Shown in pieces: positions 24,864-35,460 of a stretch of 64,000 nt of DNA. Under the pieces are notes generated by a model. It had not been told where the DNA came from and did not search any database. It worked only from the letters and a program-made list of their open reading frames with translations. Numbering within the stretch: the first letter of the stretch is position 1; every line of letters begins with the position of its first letter. A program made the position numbers and the translations under genes. Source of the DNA: Lachnospira eligens (GTDB lineage Bacteria; Bacillota; Clostridia; Lachnospirales; Lachnospiraceae); the NCBI RefSeq assembly GCF_009680455.1, contig NZ_WKRD01000001.1:62001-126000 (forward strand), written 5' to 3'.

Positions 24864-24977
24864 TTAGCCCTGTCTCTGCTTGTGCTTAGGGTTTTCACAG
24901 ATAATTCTGATGCTGCCCTTTCTTTTAATGACTTTGCATTTTTCACAAATTGGTTTAACTGATGATCTAACCTTCAC
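24864..24977 (-). CDS. rpmJ: Ribosomal protein L36 (bL36), zinc form
   Basis: 37 residues starting at a GTG (24977) with GGAGG nine bases upstream: [20 protein letters not shown] at the start and [12 protein letters not shown] at the end. The zinc ligands C11, C14, C27 and H32 are all present. It lies between infA and rpsM in the normal order. Confidence 0.95.
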   Translation of the reverse strand: MKVRSSVKPICEKCKVIKRKGSIRIICENPKHKQRQG

Positions 24978-25095
24978 TGCAAAAGCCTCCTTTCAGACAA
25001 GTTCGGTTGCTATTATAGCACAACCTTTTCTATCAACGCAAGGAAAATTTTACAAAATTTATAAAGAATATTTTGTACATATATTCCTATTGTTT

Positions 25096-25314
25096 TTATT
25101 TATCTCTCCAAATGATTCTTCCCTTTGTTAAATCGTATGGTGATAACTCAATTGTTACCTTATCACCAGGAAGAATTCTGATGAAGTTCATTCTTAACTT
25201 ACCACTGATTGTAGCAAGTATCTGATGTCCATTCTCAAGTTCTACTTTAAAAAATGCATTAGGTAATTTCTCAACTACCTTTCCTTCAATTTCAATTACA
25301 TCTGCCTTTGACAT
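25096..25314 (-). CDS. infA: Translation initiation factor IF-1
   Basis: 72 residues, one OB-fold. It begins [20 protein letters not shown] and has [39 protein letters not shown], matching the family throughout. It blocks the ribosomal A site during initiation. An AGGAGG site lies upstream, and it follows the KOW gene by 16 bases. Confidence 0.98.
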   Translation of the reverse strand: MSKADVIEIEGKVVEKLPNAFFKVELENGHQILATISGKLRMNFIRILPGDKVTIELSPYDLTKGRIIWRDK

Positions 25315-25330
25315 ATAAGTTTACCTCCTA

Positions 25331-25600
25331 TTATTTGGCACTGGTTTTAATCTGCTTAATCGCATATTTTATTTCTTCATTACTTATAAACAGGTTTTTC
25401 TCTATCTTTTCTGCAAGATCACTATCTTTTTGTTTTATGAGCTGAACATGTTTCAGCTTTTTCTTTTTAAGTTTATCTGTCGGTCTTAATTTACCGTCCG
25501 ACAGATAAACATATACATCATCAGATTCGAGAATCATATACACAGTACCTTTGTCATGGCCTGCTTTAGAACTTGCAAAATATCCCTTTATATCACTCAT
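25331..25600 (-). CDS. KOW-domain (L14e-like) RNA-binding protein
   Basis: 89 residues. The start, IKGYFASSKAGHDKGTVYMIL, then VYLSDGKLRPTDKLKKKKLKHVQ, gives a KOW/L14e-like beta-barrel with a basic loop. A helical tail follows (SNEEIKYAIKQIK). Clostridia commonly carry such a gene between adk or map and infA. It probably binds ribosomal RNA, but its role is not established. It starts six bases after adk. The usual map gene is absent from this position. Confidence 0.75.
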   Translation of the reverse strand: MSDIKGYFASSKAGHDKGTVYMILESDDVYVYLSDGKLRPTDKLKKKKLKHVQLIKQKDSDLAEKIEKNLFISNEEIKYAIKQIKTSAK

Positions 25601-25606
25601 AGATGA

Positions 25607-26248
25607 TTAACCTAAGATCTTAACTATTGCAGCAAATACATCATCCATAGGCTGTGTACCATCAACTTCCTTAAGTACACCCTTTCCTGAATAGTATTCA
25701 ATCAATGGCTGTGTCTGCTCATGATATACTGAAAGTCTGTTCTTTACTGTCTCTGGCTTATCGTCATCTCTTAAGATAAGCTTCTCGCCACATGCATCAC
25801 ATATTCCTTCAACCTTTGTTGGATTGAACTGGATATGGTATGTTGCTCCACAACCTACACATGCTCTTCTTCCAGACATTCTGTTTATTATATTTTCATC
25901 AGGAACTTCGACATTGATTGCATAGTCAACTGACTCTCCATTAGCACTAAGAGCCTTATCAAGTGCCTCTGCCTGAGGAATTGTTCTTGGGAATCCATCA
26001 AGTACATATCCGTTAGCACAATCCGCTTCCTTGAATCTGTCCATGATAAGATCTACTACTAATTCATCAGGTACGAGCTCTCCCTTATCCATGTATGTCT
26101 TTGCCTTCTGTCCAAGCTCTGTATTGTTCTTAATATTAGCTCTGAAAATATCTCCTGTAGAGATATGTGGTATAGCATATTTTGCTGCTATCTTCTTAGC
26201 CTGTGTACCTTTACCTGCTCCTGGAGCACCTAACATAATTATCTTCAT
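25607..26248 (-). CDS. adk: Adenylate kinase, zinc-lid long form
   Basis: 213 residues. It interconverts ATP, AMP and ADP. Walker A is GAPGAGKGT at 7-15, the AMP-binding part is [11 protein letters not shown] near 29-39, and [10 protein letters not shown] is near 84-93. The lid has two Cys pairs, CVGCG near 127-131 and CDACG near 147-151, for structural zinc as in Gram-positive enzymes. It lies after secY as in most Firmicutes. Confidence 0.98.
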   Translation of the reverse strand: MKIIMLGAPGAGKGTQAKKIAAKYAIPHISTGDIFRANIKNNTELGQKAKTYMDKGELVPDELVVDLIMDRFKEADCANGYVLDGFPRTIPQAEALDKALSANGESVDYAINVEVPDENIINRMSGRRACVGCGATYHIQFNPTKVEGICDACGEKLILRDDDKPETVKNRLSVYHEQTQPLIEYYSGKGVLKEVDGTQPMDDVFAAIVKILG

Positions 26249-26305
26249 AATATTTTCTCCATTCCAAAATCATAAATATTCGTAATAAATCATAATACAC
26301 AAAGG

Positions 26306-26331
26306 ACTTACCCGGCATAAACCGGGCAAGT
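26306..26331 (-). other. Hairpin between secY and adk
   Basis: Arms at 26306-26315 and 26322-26331 pair over ten bases in minus-strand RNA (one G-U pair, which would be an A-C mismatch on the other strand). No T-run follows, so it may be a processing or pausing site rather than a terminator. Confidence 0.45.
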
Positions 26332-26368
26332 CAATATTTTATACTAATATCATCCGTGATATAAAGAA

Positions 26369-27688
26369 TTACTCACTGAGGAATCCCTTATAGTAACGAT
26401 TGCACATCTGAGACTCAATCTGCTTTAATGTCTCAAGTACAACACCAACAATAATGATAATTGATGTTCCACCGAATGAAACAGAAGCATTAAAGAATCC
26501 TGTACACATTATTGGAATGAGGGCAATTATTAAAAGTCCGACAGCTCCAATAAATACGATATAATTAAGTATTTTGTTAAGATATTCGCTTGTAGACTTA
26601 CCAGGTGTTATTCCTGGGATAACTCCACCAGCCTTCTTTAAGTTATCAGCTACCTCAATTGGGTTAAATGTTATTGATGTATAGAAGTATGCGAATATTA
26701 TAAGCAGTACTATGTATACTAATAAACCAATTGAATACTTTGGAGCTTCAACTCTGCACCAGTATGATGAGCTGAGATATCTGGTCCACTCATATGATTT
26801 ACCAAATAACTGGGCGATTATAACTGGGAACTGCATAAGTGATGATGCGAAAATAATTGGCATAACCCCTGCAGTATTAACCTTTAATGGAATGTTTGTT
26901 GACTGTCCGCCAACTGTTCTTCTACCGCTGACCTTCTGAGAGTACTGAACAGGAATCCTTCTCTCTCCATCCTGAAGGAAGCATACAAGAACTACCATAA
27001 CAATAAGAATTGCTAATATTATTACTGCTGCTAAAACACCCTTTGCAGGTGTCTTTGGTGCAACAAATGTGCTATATAATGTAGCAAAATCACTAGGCAT
27101 ACCTGATATGATATTAATTAAAAGTACAATTGAAATACCATTTCCAACACCCTTTTCAGTGATTCGCTCACCAAGCCACATTAATACTGCTGAACCAGCT
27201 GTAAGTGCAGCTATAACTACGATTATACATACTACATAATGCAATGTGCTAAGCTGTGCTGAATCTTTGATAAGACCTGATCTACCAAATCCAACCGCCA
27301 TAGCGATACTTTCTATTAAAGAAAGACCAATTGTTACGTATCTTGTAATCGATGCAATCTTCTTTCTACCATCTTCTCCCTCTTTCTGCATTTCCTCTAA
27401 TTTAGGAATTGCAATTGTGAGAAGCTGCATAATGATTGAAGATGTGATATATGGTGTTATGCTCAGCGCAAAGAGGGACATTCTTTCGAATGAACCTCCT
27501 GTAAAAGCACTGAGATAACTTAAATCACCAGTATTAATTCCACTAAGTAAGCTACTAAAATAATTGGTGTCTACACCAGGGATTGGAAGTAAACTTCCAA
27601 CTCTGACAACAACAAGAATTAATAATGTATATATTATCTTTTTTCTTATATCTTTGTTCTTAAAAGCGCCTACAAGTGTTTTAAACAT
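26369..27688 (-). CDS. secY: Protein translocase subunit SecY
   Basis: 439 residues with ten membrane helices, the central pore of the Sec channel. Recognisable parts are IPIPGVD at 29-34, the plug and first loop (SGINTGDLSYLSAFTGGSFERMSLFALSITPYITSSI), and EKGVGNGISIVLLINIISG near 177. Cytoplasmic loops include GERRIPVQYSQK and SGRRTVGGQ, which contact SecA and the ribosome. It starts two bases from the end of rplO. Confidence 0.98.
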   Translation of the reverse strand: MFKTLVGAFKNKDIRKKIIYTLLILVVVRVGSLLPIPGVDTNYFSSLLSGINTGDLSYLSAFTGGSFERMSLFALSITPYITSSIIMQLLTIAIPKLEEMQKEGEDGRKKIASITRYVTIGLSLIESIAMAVGFGRSGLIKDSAQLSTLHYVVCIIVVIAALTAGSAVLMWLGERITEKGVGNGISIVLLINIISGMPSDFATLYSTFVAPKTPAKGVLAAVIILAILIVMVVLVCFLQDGERRIPVQYSQKVSGRRTVGGQSTNIPLKVNTAGVMPIIFASSLMQFPVIIAQLFGKSYEWTRYLSSSYWCRVEAPKYSIGLLVYIVLLIIFAYFYTSITFNPIEVADNLKKAGGVIPGITPGKSTSEYLNKILNYIVFIGAVGLLIIALIPIMCTGFFNASVSFGGTSIIIIVGVVLETLKQIESQMCNRYYKGFLSE

Positions 27689-27689
27689 A

Positions 27690-28133
27690 TTAGATCACCT
27701 CGCAGGTTCCGCCGAGAGCCTCGATCTTCTCCTTAGCTGCAGCACTGAATGCGTTAGCCTTAACAGTAAGCTTCTTTGTAAGCTCGCCGTTTGCAAGAAT
27801 CTTGATTCCGTCCTTAGGATCTTTAACGATTCCTGACTCGATTAATGTATCAACAGTAACCTCTGCACCGTTATCAAAACGATCTAATACATTAACATTA
27901 ATAGCAACGAATTCCTTACGGTTTCTGTTAGTGAATCCTCTCTTAGGAATTCTTCTATATAATGGCATCTGGCCACCTTCAAAACCTGGTCTTGGTGCTC
28001 CTGAACGAGCTTTCTGTCCTTTATGACCCTTACCAGCTGTCTTGCCGTTACCTGAGCCATGTCCACGACCTCTTCTGAAATTATCGCTTAATACTGAACC
28101 TTCTGCAGGTCTCAAATTAGATAAATCCATCAT
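27690..28133 (-). CDS. rplO: Ribosomal protein L15 (uL15)
   Basis: 147 residues. The start may be 28133 or the adjacent ATG at 28130, which has better spacing from GGAGG. It has [11 protein letters not shown], the Gly-rich [24 protein letters not shown] near 23-46, and the C-terminal [15 protein letters not shown]. It lies in the spc operon between rpmD and secY. Confidence 0.98.
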   Translation of the reverse strand: MMDLSNLRPAEGSVLSDNFRRGRGHGSGNGKTAGKGHKGQKARSGAPRPGFEGGQMPLYRRIPKRGFTNRNRKEFVAINVNVLDRFDNGAEVTVDTLIESGIVKDPKDGIKILANGELTKKLTVKANAFSAAAKEKIEALGGTCEVI

Positions 28134-28152
28134 TGCACCTCCTTATCTGTAA

Positions 28153-28335
28153 TTAGATTTCTTCTACCTTTAACATATAACCAATCTGCTGAATCTGTCC
28201 TCTTGTAGCAGCATTATCTGGAAGTTCAACTGTCTTATGCATCTTTGTAAGACCCATAGCTTCAACAGTTTTTCTATGCTTAGGAACAGCGCCGATTGGA
28301 GACTTAACTAAAGTTATTCTTAACTTCTCAGCCAT
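28153..28335 (-). CDS. rpmD: Ribosomal protein L30 (uL30)
   Basis: The ATG at 28335 (60 residues) has GGAGG five bases upstream, so a longer open frame to 28368 is not used. The family stretch is LRITLVKSPIGAVPKHRKTVEAMGL, with MLKVEEI at the end. It lies between rpsE and rplO. Confidence 0.97.
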   Translation of the reverse strand: MAEKLRITLVKSPIGAVPKHRKTVEAMGLTKMHKTVELPDNAATRGQIQQIGYMLKVEEI

Positions 28336-28375
28336 TTTAACCTCCATCTCCTGCTTAGCAGGAATCACAATTTAA

Positions 28376-28885
28376 TTAACCAAGGATCTCGCTAACTGAC
28401 TTTCCACGAAGTCTTGCAACTTCTTCTGGAGTCTTCATAGACTTAAGTCCTTCGATTGTTGCTAATACAACATTCTGCTTGTTGTTTGATCCAAGTGACT
28501 TTGTACGGATATTCTTGATACCTGCAAGCTCAAGGATTGAACGTGCTGGACCACCAGCGATGATACCAGTACCTTCTGGAGCTCTCTTTAATAATACTGT
28601 AGCTCCTCCGAACTTTCCAAGAAAATCATGTGGAACTGAACCGTTCTCATCGATTGGAACTTCTACTAAATGTTTGATAGCATCTTCTTTTCCCTTGCGG
28701 ATAGCTTCTGGAATTTCAGCTGCCTTACCAACACCTGCACCTACGTGTCCGTTGCCGTCACCAACAACTACTAATGCTGCAAAACGCATGTTACGTCCGC
28801 CCTTTACAACCTTTGTTACACGCTTGATTGATACTACATTATCATTTAATTCTAACTGACTAGCATCAATTATTGTACGTTTCAT
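28376..28885 (-). CDS. rpsE: Ribosomal protein S5 (uS5)
   Basis: 169 residues from the ATG at 28885, which has GGGAG upstream; an open extension to 28927 overlaps rplR. The S5 signature is [29 protein letters not shown] near 27-55, followed by the C-terminal domain with [17 protein letters not shown]. It helps decoding fidelity; the spectinomycin loop region (VTKVVKGGR) is unchanged from the common sequence. Confidence 0.97.
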   Translation of the reverse strand: MKRTIIDASQLELNDNVVSIKRVTKVVKGGRNMRFAALVVVGDGNGHVGAGVGKAAEIPEAIRKGKEDAIKHLVEVPIDENGSVPHDFLGKFGGATVLLKRAPEGTGIIAGGPARSILELAGIKNIRTKSLGSNNKQNVVLATIEGLKSMKTPEEVARLRGKSVSEILG

Positions 28886-28904
28886 ACTGTAATCTCCCTT
28901 CCGC

Positions 28905-29273
28905 TTAGAATTCAAGGCCAGCTTCACGAGCTGCCTCTGCTAATGCCTTAATTTTACCTGCATAAATGAAACCGCCTCTGTCATAAACAACAGTCTTGAT
29001 TCCCTTTTCTAATGCTCTCTTTGCTACGACTGTACCAACAGCAGCTGCTGCTTCAACATTATTTGTCTTCTCAAGCTCTGCCTTAACTTCCTTATCAAGA
29101 GTTGATGCTGATACAAGTGTCTTTCCAACTGTGTCGTCAATAATCTGAGCATACATATGATTATTGCTTCTGAACACAGCTAAACGTGGTCTTTCTGCAG
29201 TACCACTGAAACGATTACGTAATCTTCTATGCTTCTGTTCGCGAACTACTGTTCTTGATTTCTTACTAACCAT
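28905..29273 (-). CDS. rplR: Ribosomal protein L18 (uL18)
   Basis: 122 residues of the 5S rRNA-binding complex. It has [33 protein letters not shown] near 16-48 and ends [26 protein letters not shown], both typical. It lies between rplF and rpsE. Confidence 0.98.
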   Translation of the reverse strand: MVSKKSRTVVREQKHRRLRNRFSGTAERPRLAVFRSNNHMYAQIIDDTVGKTLVSASTLDKEVKAELEKTNNVEAAAAVGTVVAKRALEKGIKTVVYDRGGFIYAGKIKALAEAAREAGLEF

Positions 29274-29290
29274 TATGTTTTCTCCTTTAA

Positions 29291-29833
29291 TTATTTCTTA
29301 CCAGTCTTACCAACTTTACGTCTGATAACTTCATCAGCATACTTGATACCCTTGCCCTTATATGGCTCTGGAGCTCTCTTTGCTCTGATTTCAGCTGCGT
29401 ACTGGCCAACTGCTTCTTTACTGATACCTTTAACAATGATGATGTTTGTTCCATCAAGAACTGTTTCAATTCCTTCTGGATCTTCCATCTCAACTGGATG
29501 AGAGTAGCCTAATGAAAGAACTAACTTCTTACCCTGCTTCTGTGCTCTATAACCAACACCGTTAACTTCAAGCTTCTTCTCATAGCCTTCTGTAACACCA
29601 ATAATCATGTTATGAATAAGTGTTCTTGTAAGTCCATGTAATGACTTCATCTTCTTTAAGTCATTTGGTCTTGAAACAACGATTTCAGAACCTTCCTGCT
29701 TAATGTCCATCTCTGCTGGTAAAACTCTCTCAAGAGTTCCCTTTGGACCCTTTACAGTCACTTTATTATTTTCTGCAATCTCAACAGTAACTCCTGCTGG
29801 GATAGCGATAGGCATTCTTCCTATACGTGACAT
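29291..29833 (-). CDS. rplF: Ribosomal protein L6 (uL6)
   Basis: 180 residues from the ATG at 29833, with AGGAGG upstream; a GTG nine bases earlier is too close to that site. It begins [19 protein letters not shown], and the C-terminal signature [31 protein letters not shown] is complete. It binds 23S rRNA near the factor site. Confidence 0.98.
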   Translation of the reverse strand: MSRIGRMPIAIPAGVTVEIAENNKVTVKGPKGTLERVLPAEMDIKQEGSEIVVSRPNDLKKMKSLHGLTRTLIHNMIIGVTEGYEKKLEVNGVGYRAQKQGKKLVLSLGYSHPVEMEDPEGIETVLDGTNIIIVKGISKEAVGQYAAEIRAKRAPEPYKGKGIKYADEVIRRKVGKTGKK

Positions 29834-29929
29834 GCCGTGCACCTCCTAATTATAATGAGGGAAACATTCATATACGCTGAACTACGATGGGATAGGATTC
29901 CCGTTTCCCTGTGTGTAAGTGTTCAATAA
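29834..29929 (-). other. Inverted repeat between rpsH and rplF
   Basis: GGGAAAC near 29904-29910 and GTTTCCC near 29857-29863 (minus strand) can pair across about 40 bases, enclosing a smaller GGGA/TCCC hairpin. Most gaps in this operon are 10-60 bases, so a folded element of this size may have a regulatory or processing role. Confidence 0.35.
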
Positions 29930-30325
29930 TTACCAAACGAAGCAAAGAACTTCTCCACCAACGCCGAGCTTTCTAGCTTCCTTGTCAGTGATAACGCCCT
30001 TGTTTGTAGATATAATAGCTACACCAAGACCACCGAGAACCTTTGGAAGTTCTTCCTTGTTTGCATATACTCTAAGACCTGGCTTAGAGATTCTCTGAAG
30101 ACCTGAAATGATCTTCTCATTCTTAGAAGCACCGTACTTTAATGTAATACGGATATCGTTGAACTTACCGTTCTCAACGAGCTCATAAGACTTAATATAA
30201 CCCTCGTCTAAAAGAATCTTAGCGATTGCAAGCTTCATCTTAGATGATGGAACATCAACTGTGTCGTGCTTTGCTGTATTTGCATTACGAATTCTTGTAA
30301 GCATATCTGCAATTGGATCTGTCAT
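29930..30325 (-). CDS. rpsH: Ribosomal protein S8 (uS8)
   Basis: 131 residues. It begins [31 protein letters not shown], and the C-terminal signature [22 protein letters not shown] is complete. It binds the central domain of 16S rRNA and often regulates the spc operon in bacteria. A 96-base gap with an inverted repeat follows it before rplF. Confidence 0.98.
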   Translation of the reverse strand: MTDPIADMLTRIRNANTAKHDTVDVPSSKMKLAIAKILLDEGYIKSYELVENGKFNDIRITLKYGASKNEKIISGLQRISKPGLRVYANKEELPKVLGGLGVAIISTNKGVITDKEARKLGVGGEVLCFVW

Positions 30326-30383
30326 TGAAATTTTCCTCCTTATTTTAACTGGTTTCCTGTTACCAGGACTACGTTAATTGATT

Positions 30384-30569
30384 TTACCAAGATGCTTTCT
30401 TAACTCCAGGAATCTGTCCCTTGTAAGCTAATTCACGGAAGCAAATTCTGCAGATTCCGTATTTTCTTAAAACAGAATGTGGACGACCACATATTGTACA
30501 ACGTGTATACGCTCTTGTAGAGAACTTAGGTGCTCTCTGCTGCTTAACCTTCATAGAAGTCTTAGCCAT
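30384..30569 (-). CDS. rpsZ: Ribosomal protein S14, zinc type (uS14)
   Basis: 61 residues, the short form. Four cysteines form the zinc site: CTICG near 24-28 and CRICF near 40-44. It ends in the family [11 protein letters not shown]. It lies between rplE and rpsH, as the zinc-type rpsN (rpsZ) does in Firmicutes. Confidence 0.97.
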   Translation of the reverse strand: MAKTSMKVKQQRAPKFSTRAYTRCTICGRPHSVLRKYGICRICFRELAYKGQIPGVKKASW

Positions 30570-30586
30570 TGAATTTCCCTCCTTAA

Positions 30587-31126
30587 TTATTTCTTAAATG
30601 GCATGTTAAATAATCTTAATAACTCACGAGCTTCCTCATCAGTCTTAGCTGTAGTTGTAATGATTACATCCATACCTCTAACCTTATCAATCTTGTCATA
30701 TTCGATTTCTGGGAAGATAATCTGCTCTTTGATACCTAAAGCATAGTTACCTCTTCCATCGAATGAATCAGCGCTAACGCCACGGAAGTCACGTACACGT
30801 GGTAATGCAAGGTTTACTAATCTGTCAAGGAATTCATACATCTTCTCTCCTCTTAATGTAACCTTACAACCAATTGCCTGACCCTCTCTTAACTTGAAGT
30901 TAGCAATTGAATTCTTAGCTCTTGTAAGAACTGCCTTCTGACCAGCAATTGTTTCCATTTCCTTAACAGCTGTGTCAAGAAGCTTTGAATTTTCCTTAGC
31001 TTCGCCAACGCCCATGTTAATTACGATCTTATCAATCTTTGGAACCATCATTGGGTTCTTGTAACCGAATTTCTCAGTCATCTTCTTAGTAATTTCATTA
31101 TCGTATAATTCTCTAAGTCTACTCAA
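30587..31126 (-). CDS. rplE: Ribosomal protein L5 (uL5)
   Basis: 179 residues, binding 5S rRNA and tRNA at the P site. Motifs include [15 protein letters not shown] near 29-43, [15 protein letters not shown], then [30 protein letters not shown], and the end [17 protein letters not shown] site is present. It lies after rplX. Confidence 0.98.
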   Translation of the reverse strand: MSRLRELYDNEITKKMTEKFGYKNPMMVPKIDKIVINMGVGEAKENSKLLDTAVKEMETIAGQKAVLTRAKNSIANFKLREGQAIGCKVTLRGEKMYEFLDRLVNLALPRVRDFRGVSADSFDGRGNYALGIKEQIIFPEIEYDKIDKVRGMDVIITTTAKTDEEARELLRLFNMPFKK

Positions 31127-31147
31127 AATTATTGCCTCCTTCCTTTA

Positions 31148-31459
31148 TTAATCGATAACTTCGCCAGTTGCCTTAGCAACACGAACTTTCTTACCGTCCT
31201 TGAAGTCATAACCAATCTTTGTTTCCTTACCCTTTAATGAGTAAGCGATATTTGAGATATCGATTGGTGCTTCCTGGTGGAGAATTCCACCCTGCTGATT
31301 AGCTGCGCTTGGCTTAGCATGCTTTGTAACCATGTTAACACCCTCAACTAATGCTGTATGATTCTTAGCATTTACAGACAATACCTTGCCCTCTTTGCCC
31401 TTGTCTTTTCCTGCGATAACCTTAACAGTATCGCCTTTTTTAATTCTAACAGCTGACAT
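31148..31459 (-). CDS. rplX: Ribosomal protein L24 (uL24)
   Basis: 103 residues with an N-terminal KOW motif, [24 protein letters not shown] at 7-30, then [23 protein letters not shown]. It starts large-subunit assembly. It lies between rplN and rplE. Confidence 0.98.
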   Translation of the reverse strand: MSAVRIKKGDTVKVIAGKDKGKEGKVLSVNAKNHTALVEGVNMVTKHAKPSAANQQGGILHQEAPIDISNIAYSLKGKETKIGYDFKDGKKVRVAKATGEVID

Positions 31460-31470
31460 TGTGGTACCTC

Positions 31471-31839
31471 CTATAATACTTCTGGAGCAAGAGATACGAT
31501 TTTCATGAACTTCTTATCTCTTAACTCTCTGGCTACTGGACCAAAGATACGAGTTCCCTTAGGAGTCTGATCATCTTTAATTATAACAGCAGCATTCTCA
31601 TCAAATTTAATATATGAACCGTCCTTACGACGTGCGCCCTTTACTGAACGTACGACAACGGCCTTAACAACGTCACCCTTTTTAACAACGCCGCCTGGTG
31701 TTGCTTCTTTAACAGTAGCGACAATTACATCACCGATATTTGCATATCTTCTTGTAGATCCGCCCATAACTCTGATACAAAGAATTTCCTTAGCACCAGT
31801 ATTATCAGCAACCTTAAGTCTGGTTTCCTGTTGTACCAT
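31471..31839 (-). CDS. rplN: Ribosomal protein L14 (uL14)
   Basis: 122 residues. It begins [20 protein letters not shown], the core has [33 protein letters not shown], and it ends [19 protein letters not shown]. It forms part of the subunit interface. It follows rpsQ by 39 bases. Confidence 0.98.
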   Translation of the reverse strand: MVQQETRLKVADNTGAKEILCIRVMGGSTRRYANIGDVIVATVKEATPGGVVKKGDVVKAVVVRSVKGARRKDGSYIKFDENAAVIIKDDQTPKGTRIFGPVARELRDKKFMKIVSLAPEVL

Positions 31840-31878
31840 AATACTACTCCTTTCAGTAATATCACAAATAAATTCTTA

Positions 31879-32136
31879 TTATTTTGCTCTACTGATAATC
31901 TCAACTAATCTCCATCTCTTATCCTTAGATAAAGGTCTAGTCTCCATTACCTTAACAACATCTCCGATTAAACATTCATTGTTCTCATCGTGTGCCTTTA
32001 ACTTGTAAGTTCTTTTAACGATCTTATTGTAAAGTGGATGCTTAACGTTGTCCTGTACTGCAACAACGATTGTCTTATCCATCTTATTGCTTATAACCTT
32101 ACCTGTACGAGTTTTTCTTAAATTTCTCTCTTCCAC
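31879..32136 (-). CDS. rpsQ: Ribosomal protein S17 (uS17)
   Basis: 85 residues, an OB-fold binding 16S rRNA. It begins [27 protein letters not shown] and carries [32 protein letters not shown]. It lies between rpmC and rplN. Confidence 0.98.
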   Translation of the reverse strand: MEERNLRKTRTGKVISNKMDKTIVVAVQDNVKHPLYNKIVKRTYKLKAHDENNECLIGDVVKVMETRPLSKDKRWRLVEIISRAK

Positions 32137-32179
32137 AGTTATTCTCCTTTCTTAGGATATCTAAGTCTACATGCCTTAA

Positions 32180-32389
32180 TTAAGCATTCTTCTGTGCAAT
32201 TACAGTCTGGATTCTAGCGATGTTCTTACGAACTTCCTTAATTCTGCTTGTGTTGTCCAGCTGATTTGTTGCGTTCTGGAATCTTAAATTGAAAAGTTCC
32301 TTCTTAGCAGCTACTAATTCTTCATTTAACTCTGCAGCTGATTTTGCCTTTAAATCTTCTACATACTTATTAATTTTCACTGTTATCAC
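32180..32389 (-). CDS. rpmC: Ribosomal protein L29 (uL29)
   Basis: 69 residues forming two helices near the exit tunnel: [30 protein letters not shown], then [19 protein letters not shown]. Its start overlaps the end of rplP by 20 bases, so the two are translationally coupled. Confidence 0.98.
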   Translation of the reverse strand: MITVKINKYVEDLKAKSAAELNEELVAAKKELFNLRFQNATNQLDNTSRIKEVRKNIARIQTVIAQKNA

Positions 32390-32807
32390 CGCCTTCTAAG
32401 TCTGCACGTGAAACAATCTTGCACTTGCAAGGAAGCTTATGTGTTGCGAGACGTAAAGCTTCTCTTGCTGTTTCTTCAGCAACGCCTGAAATCTCGAACA
32501 TTACACGTCCAGGTTTAACTACTGCTACCCAGCACTCCAAGTTACCTTTACCTTTACCCATACGAACACCGATAGGCTTACCTGTTACCGGCTTATCTGG
32601 GAAAATCTTTATAAATACTTTACCACCACGCTTAATATATCTTGTCATAGCGACACGGGCAGCTTCTATCTGATTTGATTTGATCCAACAAGGTTCTGTT
32701 GCAACAATACCGAATTCACCATTAGTGATCTTATTGCCTCTTGTAGCCTTACCAGCCATAGAACCACGGAACTGTCTACGATGTTTAACTCTCTTAGGTA
32801 GTAACAT
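32370..32807 (-). CDS. rplP: Ribosomal protein L16 (uL16)
   Basis: 145 residues. It begins [25 protein letters not shown]. The signature near 80 is [24 protein letters not shown]. It contacts A-site tRNA. Its first base overlaps the last base of rpsC, and its 3' end overlaps rpmC. Confidence 0.98.
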   Translation of the reverse strand: MLLPKRVKHRRQFRGSMAGKATRGNKITNGEFGIVATEPCWIKSNQIEAARVAMTRYIKRGGKVFIKIFPDKPVTGKPIGVRMGKGKGNLECWVAVVKPGRVMFEISGVAEETAREALRLATHKLPCKCKIVSRADLEGGDNSEN

Positions 32808-33484
32808 TACTTATCGCTCCCTTCCTTTTCTACGTTAGCGTTGGCATTATTCTTTGTAGGAAGAACCTCACCTTCGTAGATCCAAACCTTAACACCAACC
32901 TTGCCATAAGTTGTATCTGCTTCTGCAAATCCATAGTCGATATCTGCACGAAGTGTCTGAAGAGGAATTGTACCCTCGCTATAGAACTCTGTACGAGCCA
33001 TATCAGCTCCACCGAGACGTCCTGAGCAAGATGTCTTGATACCCTTAGCTCCCTGCTTCATTGTTCTGCCCATGCAAGACTTCATAGCTCTTCTGAAAGA
33101 GATACGGTTCTCTAACTGCTGAGCGATGTTCTCTGCAACAAGCTGAGCATCCTTATCTGGTCTCTTAACTTCCTTGATATCAATGCTTAACTTCTTAGCA
33201 GATGTTAACTTCTCTACCTGCTTCTTTAAGTTCTCGATTTCAGCACCGCCCTTACCAATTACGATACCAGGCTTAGCTGTATGAATAACGATCTTTAATC
33301 TGTCTGAAGCTCTCTCTGTTTCAATCTTTGAAATTCCTGCAGCATATAACTTATTCTTGAGGAATTTTCTAATGTTATAATCTTCTACAAGGTTATCAGC
33401 GAAATCGTCTTCTGCATACCACTTTGCATCCCAGTCTTTGATTACGCCGACTCTTAAACCATGCGGATTAACTTTCTGTCCCAT
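32807..33484 (-). CDS. rpsC: Ribosomal protein S3 (uS3)
   Basis: 225 residues. It begins [24 protein letters not shown]. The KH RNA-binding domain has [21 protein letters not shown] near 73-93, and the C-terminal domain has [22 protein letters not shown] near 144. It forms part of the mRNA entry helicase. It follows rplV by 31 bases. Confidence 0.98.
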   Translation of the reverse strand: MGQKVNPHGLRVGVIKDWDAKWYAEDDFADNLVEDYNIRKFLKNKLYAAGISKIETERASDRLKIVIHTAKPGIVIGKGGAEIENLKKQVEKLTSAKKLSIDIKEVKRPDKDAQLVAENIAQQLENRISFRRAMKSCMGRTMKQGAKGIKTSCSGRLGGADMARTEFYSEGTIPLQTLRADIDYGFAEADTTYGKVGVKVWIYEGEVLPTKNNANANVEKEGSDK

Positions 33485-33514
33485 AAAGACTCCTTTCTAT
33501 CTCTTAGAAAATAA

Positions 33515-33901
33515 TTATCTTTCATTTAAAACAACAGTGATATGGCTCATTCTCTTTTCGATTCTGTAAGCTCTACCCTGTGCTCTTGGATGTACTCTCT
33601 TCATTGTTGGTCCCTTGTTAGCGTAGCATTCTTCTACATATAACTTACTTGGGTCCATACCGTTATTGTTCTCAGCATTAGCTGCTGCTGACTTTAATAA
33701 CTTCTCTATAATAGATGATGCATATCTTGGATTGTACATAACAATTGCAAGTGCTTCATCAAGGCTCTTGCCTCTGATAGCATCTAATACGAAACAAGCC
33801 TTCTGAACAGATACTCTAGCGTAAGATAACTTTGCGCTTGGTCTTGTATCCTTAACAGCGTTTCTTTCACGTTTAATCTGGGATCTATGTCCGTTAGCCA
33901 T
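33515..33901 (-). CDS. rplV: Ribosomal protein L22 (uL22)
   Basis: 128 residues. The globular domain has AKLSYARVSVQKACFVLDAIRGK, and the extended beta-hairpin lining the exit tunnel is near 85-112. It ends PRAQGRAYRIEKRMSHITVVLNER. It lies between rpsS and rpsC. Confidence 0.98.
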   Translation of the reverse strand: MANGHRSQIKRERNAVKDTRPSAKLSYARVSVQKACFVLDAIRGKSLDEALAIVMYNPRYASSIIEKLLKSAAANAENNNGMDPSKLYVEECYANKGPTMKRVHPRAQGRAYRIEKRMSHITVVLNER

Positions 33902-33929
33902 GGATTAAACCTCCTTTCAAAAATTCAAA

Positions 33930-34205
33930 TTATCTACTCTTCTTTTCGTCTTTGCCGTGTCCTCTGTAAGTTCTTGTTGCAACGAACTCACCGAGCTTAT
34001 GACCAACCATATCCTCTGTAACATATACAGGCACATGCTTTCTACCATCATGAACAGCGATTGTATGACCTACAAACTGAGGATAAATTGTTGAACGACG
34101 AGACCAAGTCTTAATAACCTGTTTGTCGTTTGCAGCATTTAAAGCATCAACTTTCTTAAGTAAGCTCTCGTCTGCAAATGCTCCCTTTTTAAGTGATCGA
34201 GCCAT
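33930..34205 (-). CDS. rpsS: Ribosomal protein S19 (uS19)
   Basis: 91 residues. It begins [20 protein letters not shown], and the signature [23 protein letters not shown] is near 52-74. It lies in the small-subunit head near the A site. It follows rplB by 56 bases. Confidence 0.98.
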   Translation of the reverse strand: MARSLKKGAFADESLLKKVDALNAANDKQVIKTWSRRSTIYPQFVGHTIAVHDGRKHVPVYVTEDMVGHKLGEFVATRTYRGHGKDEKKSR

Positions 34206-34261
34206 AGGTTGAAACCTCCTTATAATCTTCGTGAATAATAATAGTTACGATTGTAGGCTAA

Positions 34262-35104
34262 TTACTTAATAGCCTTTCCGTTTCTTCTTCTTACGATAAG
34301 CTTGTTTGAAGCCTTCTTAGCCTTACGAGTCTTAAGACCCATAGCTGGCTTGCCCCAAGGTGTCATTGGGCTTGGACGACCAACTGGTGCTCTACCTTCA
34401 CCACCACCATGTGGATGGTCATTAGGGTTCATAACAGAACCACGAACTGTAGGTCTGATACCCATATGTCTCTTACGTCCAGCCTTACCAAGATTAATAA
34501 GGTTGTGATCTCCATTACCTACAACACCGATTGTTGCGCGGCAGATAATTGGAACCATTCTCATCTCGCCTGATGGTAATCTAAGTGTTGCATACTTGCC
34601 TTCCTTAGCCATAAGCTGAGCTGAGTTTCCAGCAGAACGAACAAGCTGTCCACCCTTACCTGGATATAATTCAATGTTGTGTACCTGAGTACCAACTGGA
34701 ATCTCTGAAAGTGGTAAGCAGTTACCTACTCTTACTTCTGCACCAGCACCATTCTGTACTGTCATGCCATCTGTTAATCCCTGAGGAGCAAGGATATATG
34801 CCTTCTCGCCATCTGCGTAGCAGATAAGAGCGATGTTAGCTGTTCTGTTTGGATCGTACTCAATTCCGATAACCTGTGCTGGAACGCCTTCCTTGTTTCT
34901 CTTGAAATCAATCATTCTATACTTCTGTCTGTTTCCACCACCGTGGTGTCTTACAGTAATCTTACCCTGGTTGTTACGACCAGCATTCTTGCTCTTCTTA
35001 GCAAGTAATGACTTCTCTGGAGTACTCTTTGTAATCTCTGAGAAATCAGATCCAGTCATATTTCTTCTGGAAGGTGTATATGGGTTATATGTCTTAATTC
35101 CCAT
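34262..35104 (-). CDS. rplB: Ribosomal protein L2 (uL2)
   Basis: 280 residues. It begins [21 protein letters not shown]. The conserved C-terminal region is [33 protein letters not shown] near 224-256, including the His needed near the peptidyl-transferase centre. It lies between rplW and rpsS. Confidence 0.98.
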   Translation of the reverse strand: MGIKTYNPYTPSRRNMTGSDFSEITKSTPEKSLLAKKSKNAGRNNQGKITVRHHGGGNRQKYRMIDFKRNKEGVPAQVIGIEYDPNRTANIALICYADGEKAYILAPQGLTDGMTVQNGAGAEVRVGNCLPLSEIPVGTQVHNIELYPGKGGQLVRSAGNSAQLMAKEGKYATLRLPSGEMRMVPIICRATIGVVGNGDHNLINLGKAGRKRHMGIRPTVRGSVMNPNDHPHGGGEGRAPVGRPSPMTPWGKPAMGLKTRKAKKASNKLIVRRRNGKAIK

Positions 35105-35160
35105 TATTTCTCTCCTTTCGAGTCTGTGTAATATTGTTTTCTACACTTTAAAGCTACTAA

Positions 35161-35460
35161 TTAAAGGCCTTCAAAGATTTCGATTTCCTTGCTGTCAGCT
35201 GTTAACTGTACAATTGCCTTCTTAGTCTTAGAAGTTGTACCAGCTGTTCTGCCTCTTCTCTTCTTCTTGCCATCAAGATTCATTGTGTTAACTGAAGCAA
35301 CCTTAGTTCCTTCGAACATCTTCTCGACAGCATCCTTAATCATTGTCTTGTTAGCATCTGTATGAACTAAGAATGTATACTTCTTATCTGCCATATCAGC
35401 CATAGACTTCTCTGTGATTACAGGCTTGAGGATTACATCATAATACTGTACGTTTGCCAT
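35161..35460 (-). CDS. rplW: Ribosomal protein L23 (uL23)
   Basis: 99 residues. It has [27 protein letters not shown] and [18 protein letters not shown]. It sits at the exit tunnel, where trigger factor and SRP dock. Its first base overlaps the last base of rplD. Confidence 0.98.
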   Translation of the reverse strand: MANVQYYDVILKPVITEKSMADMADKKYTFLVHTDANKTMIKDAVEKMFEGTKVASVNTMNLDGKKKRRGRTAGTTSKTKKAIVQLTADSKEIEIFEGL

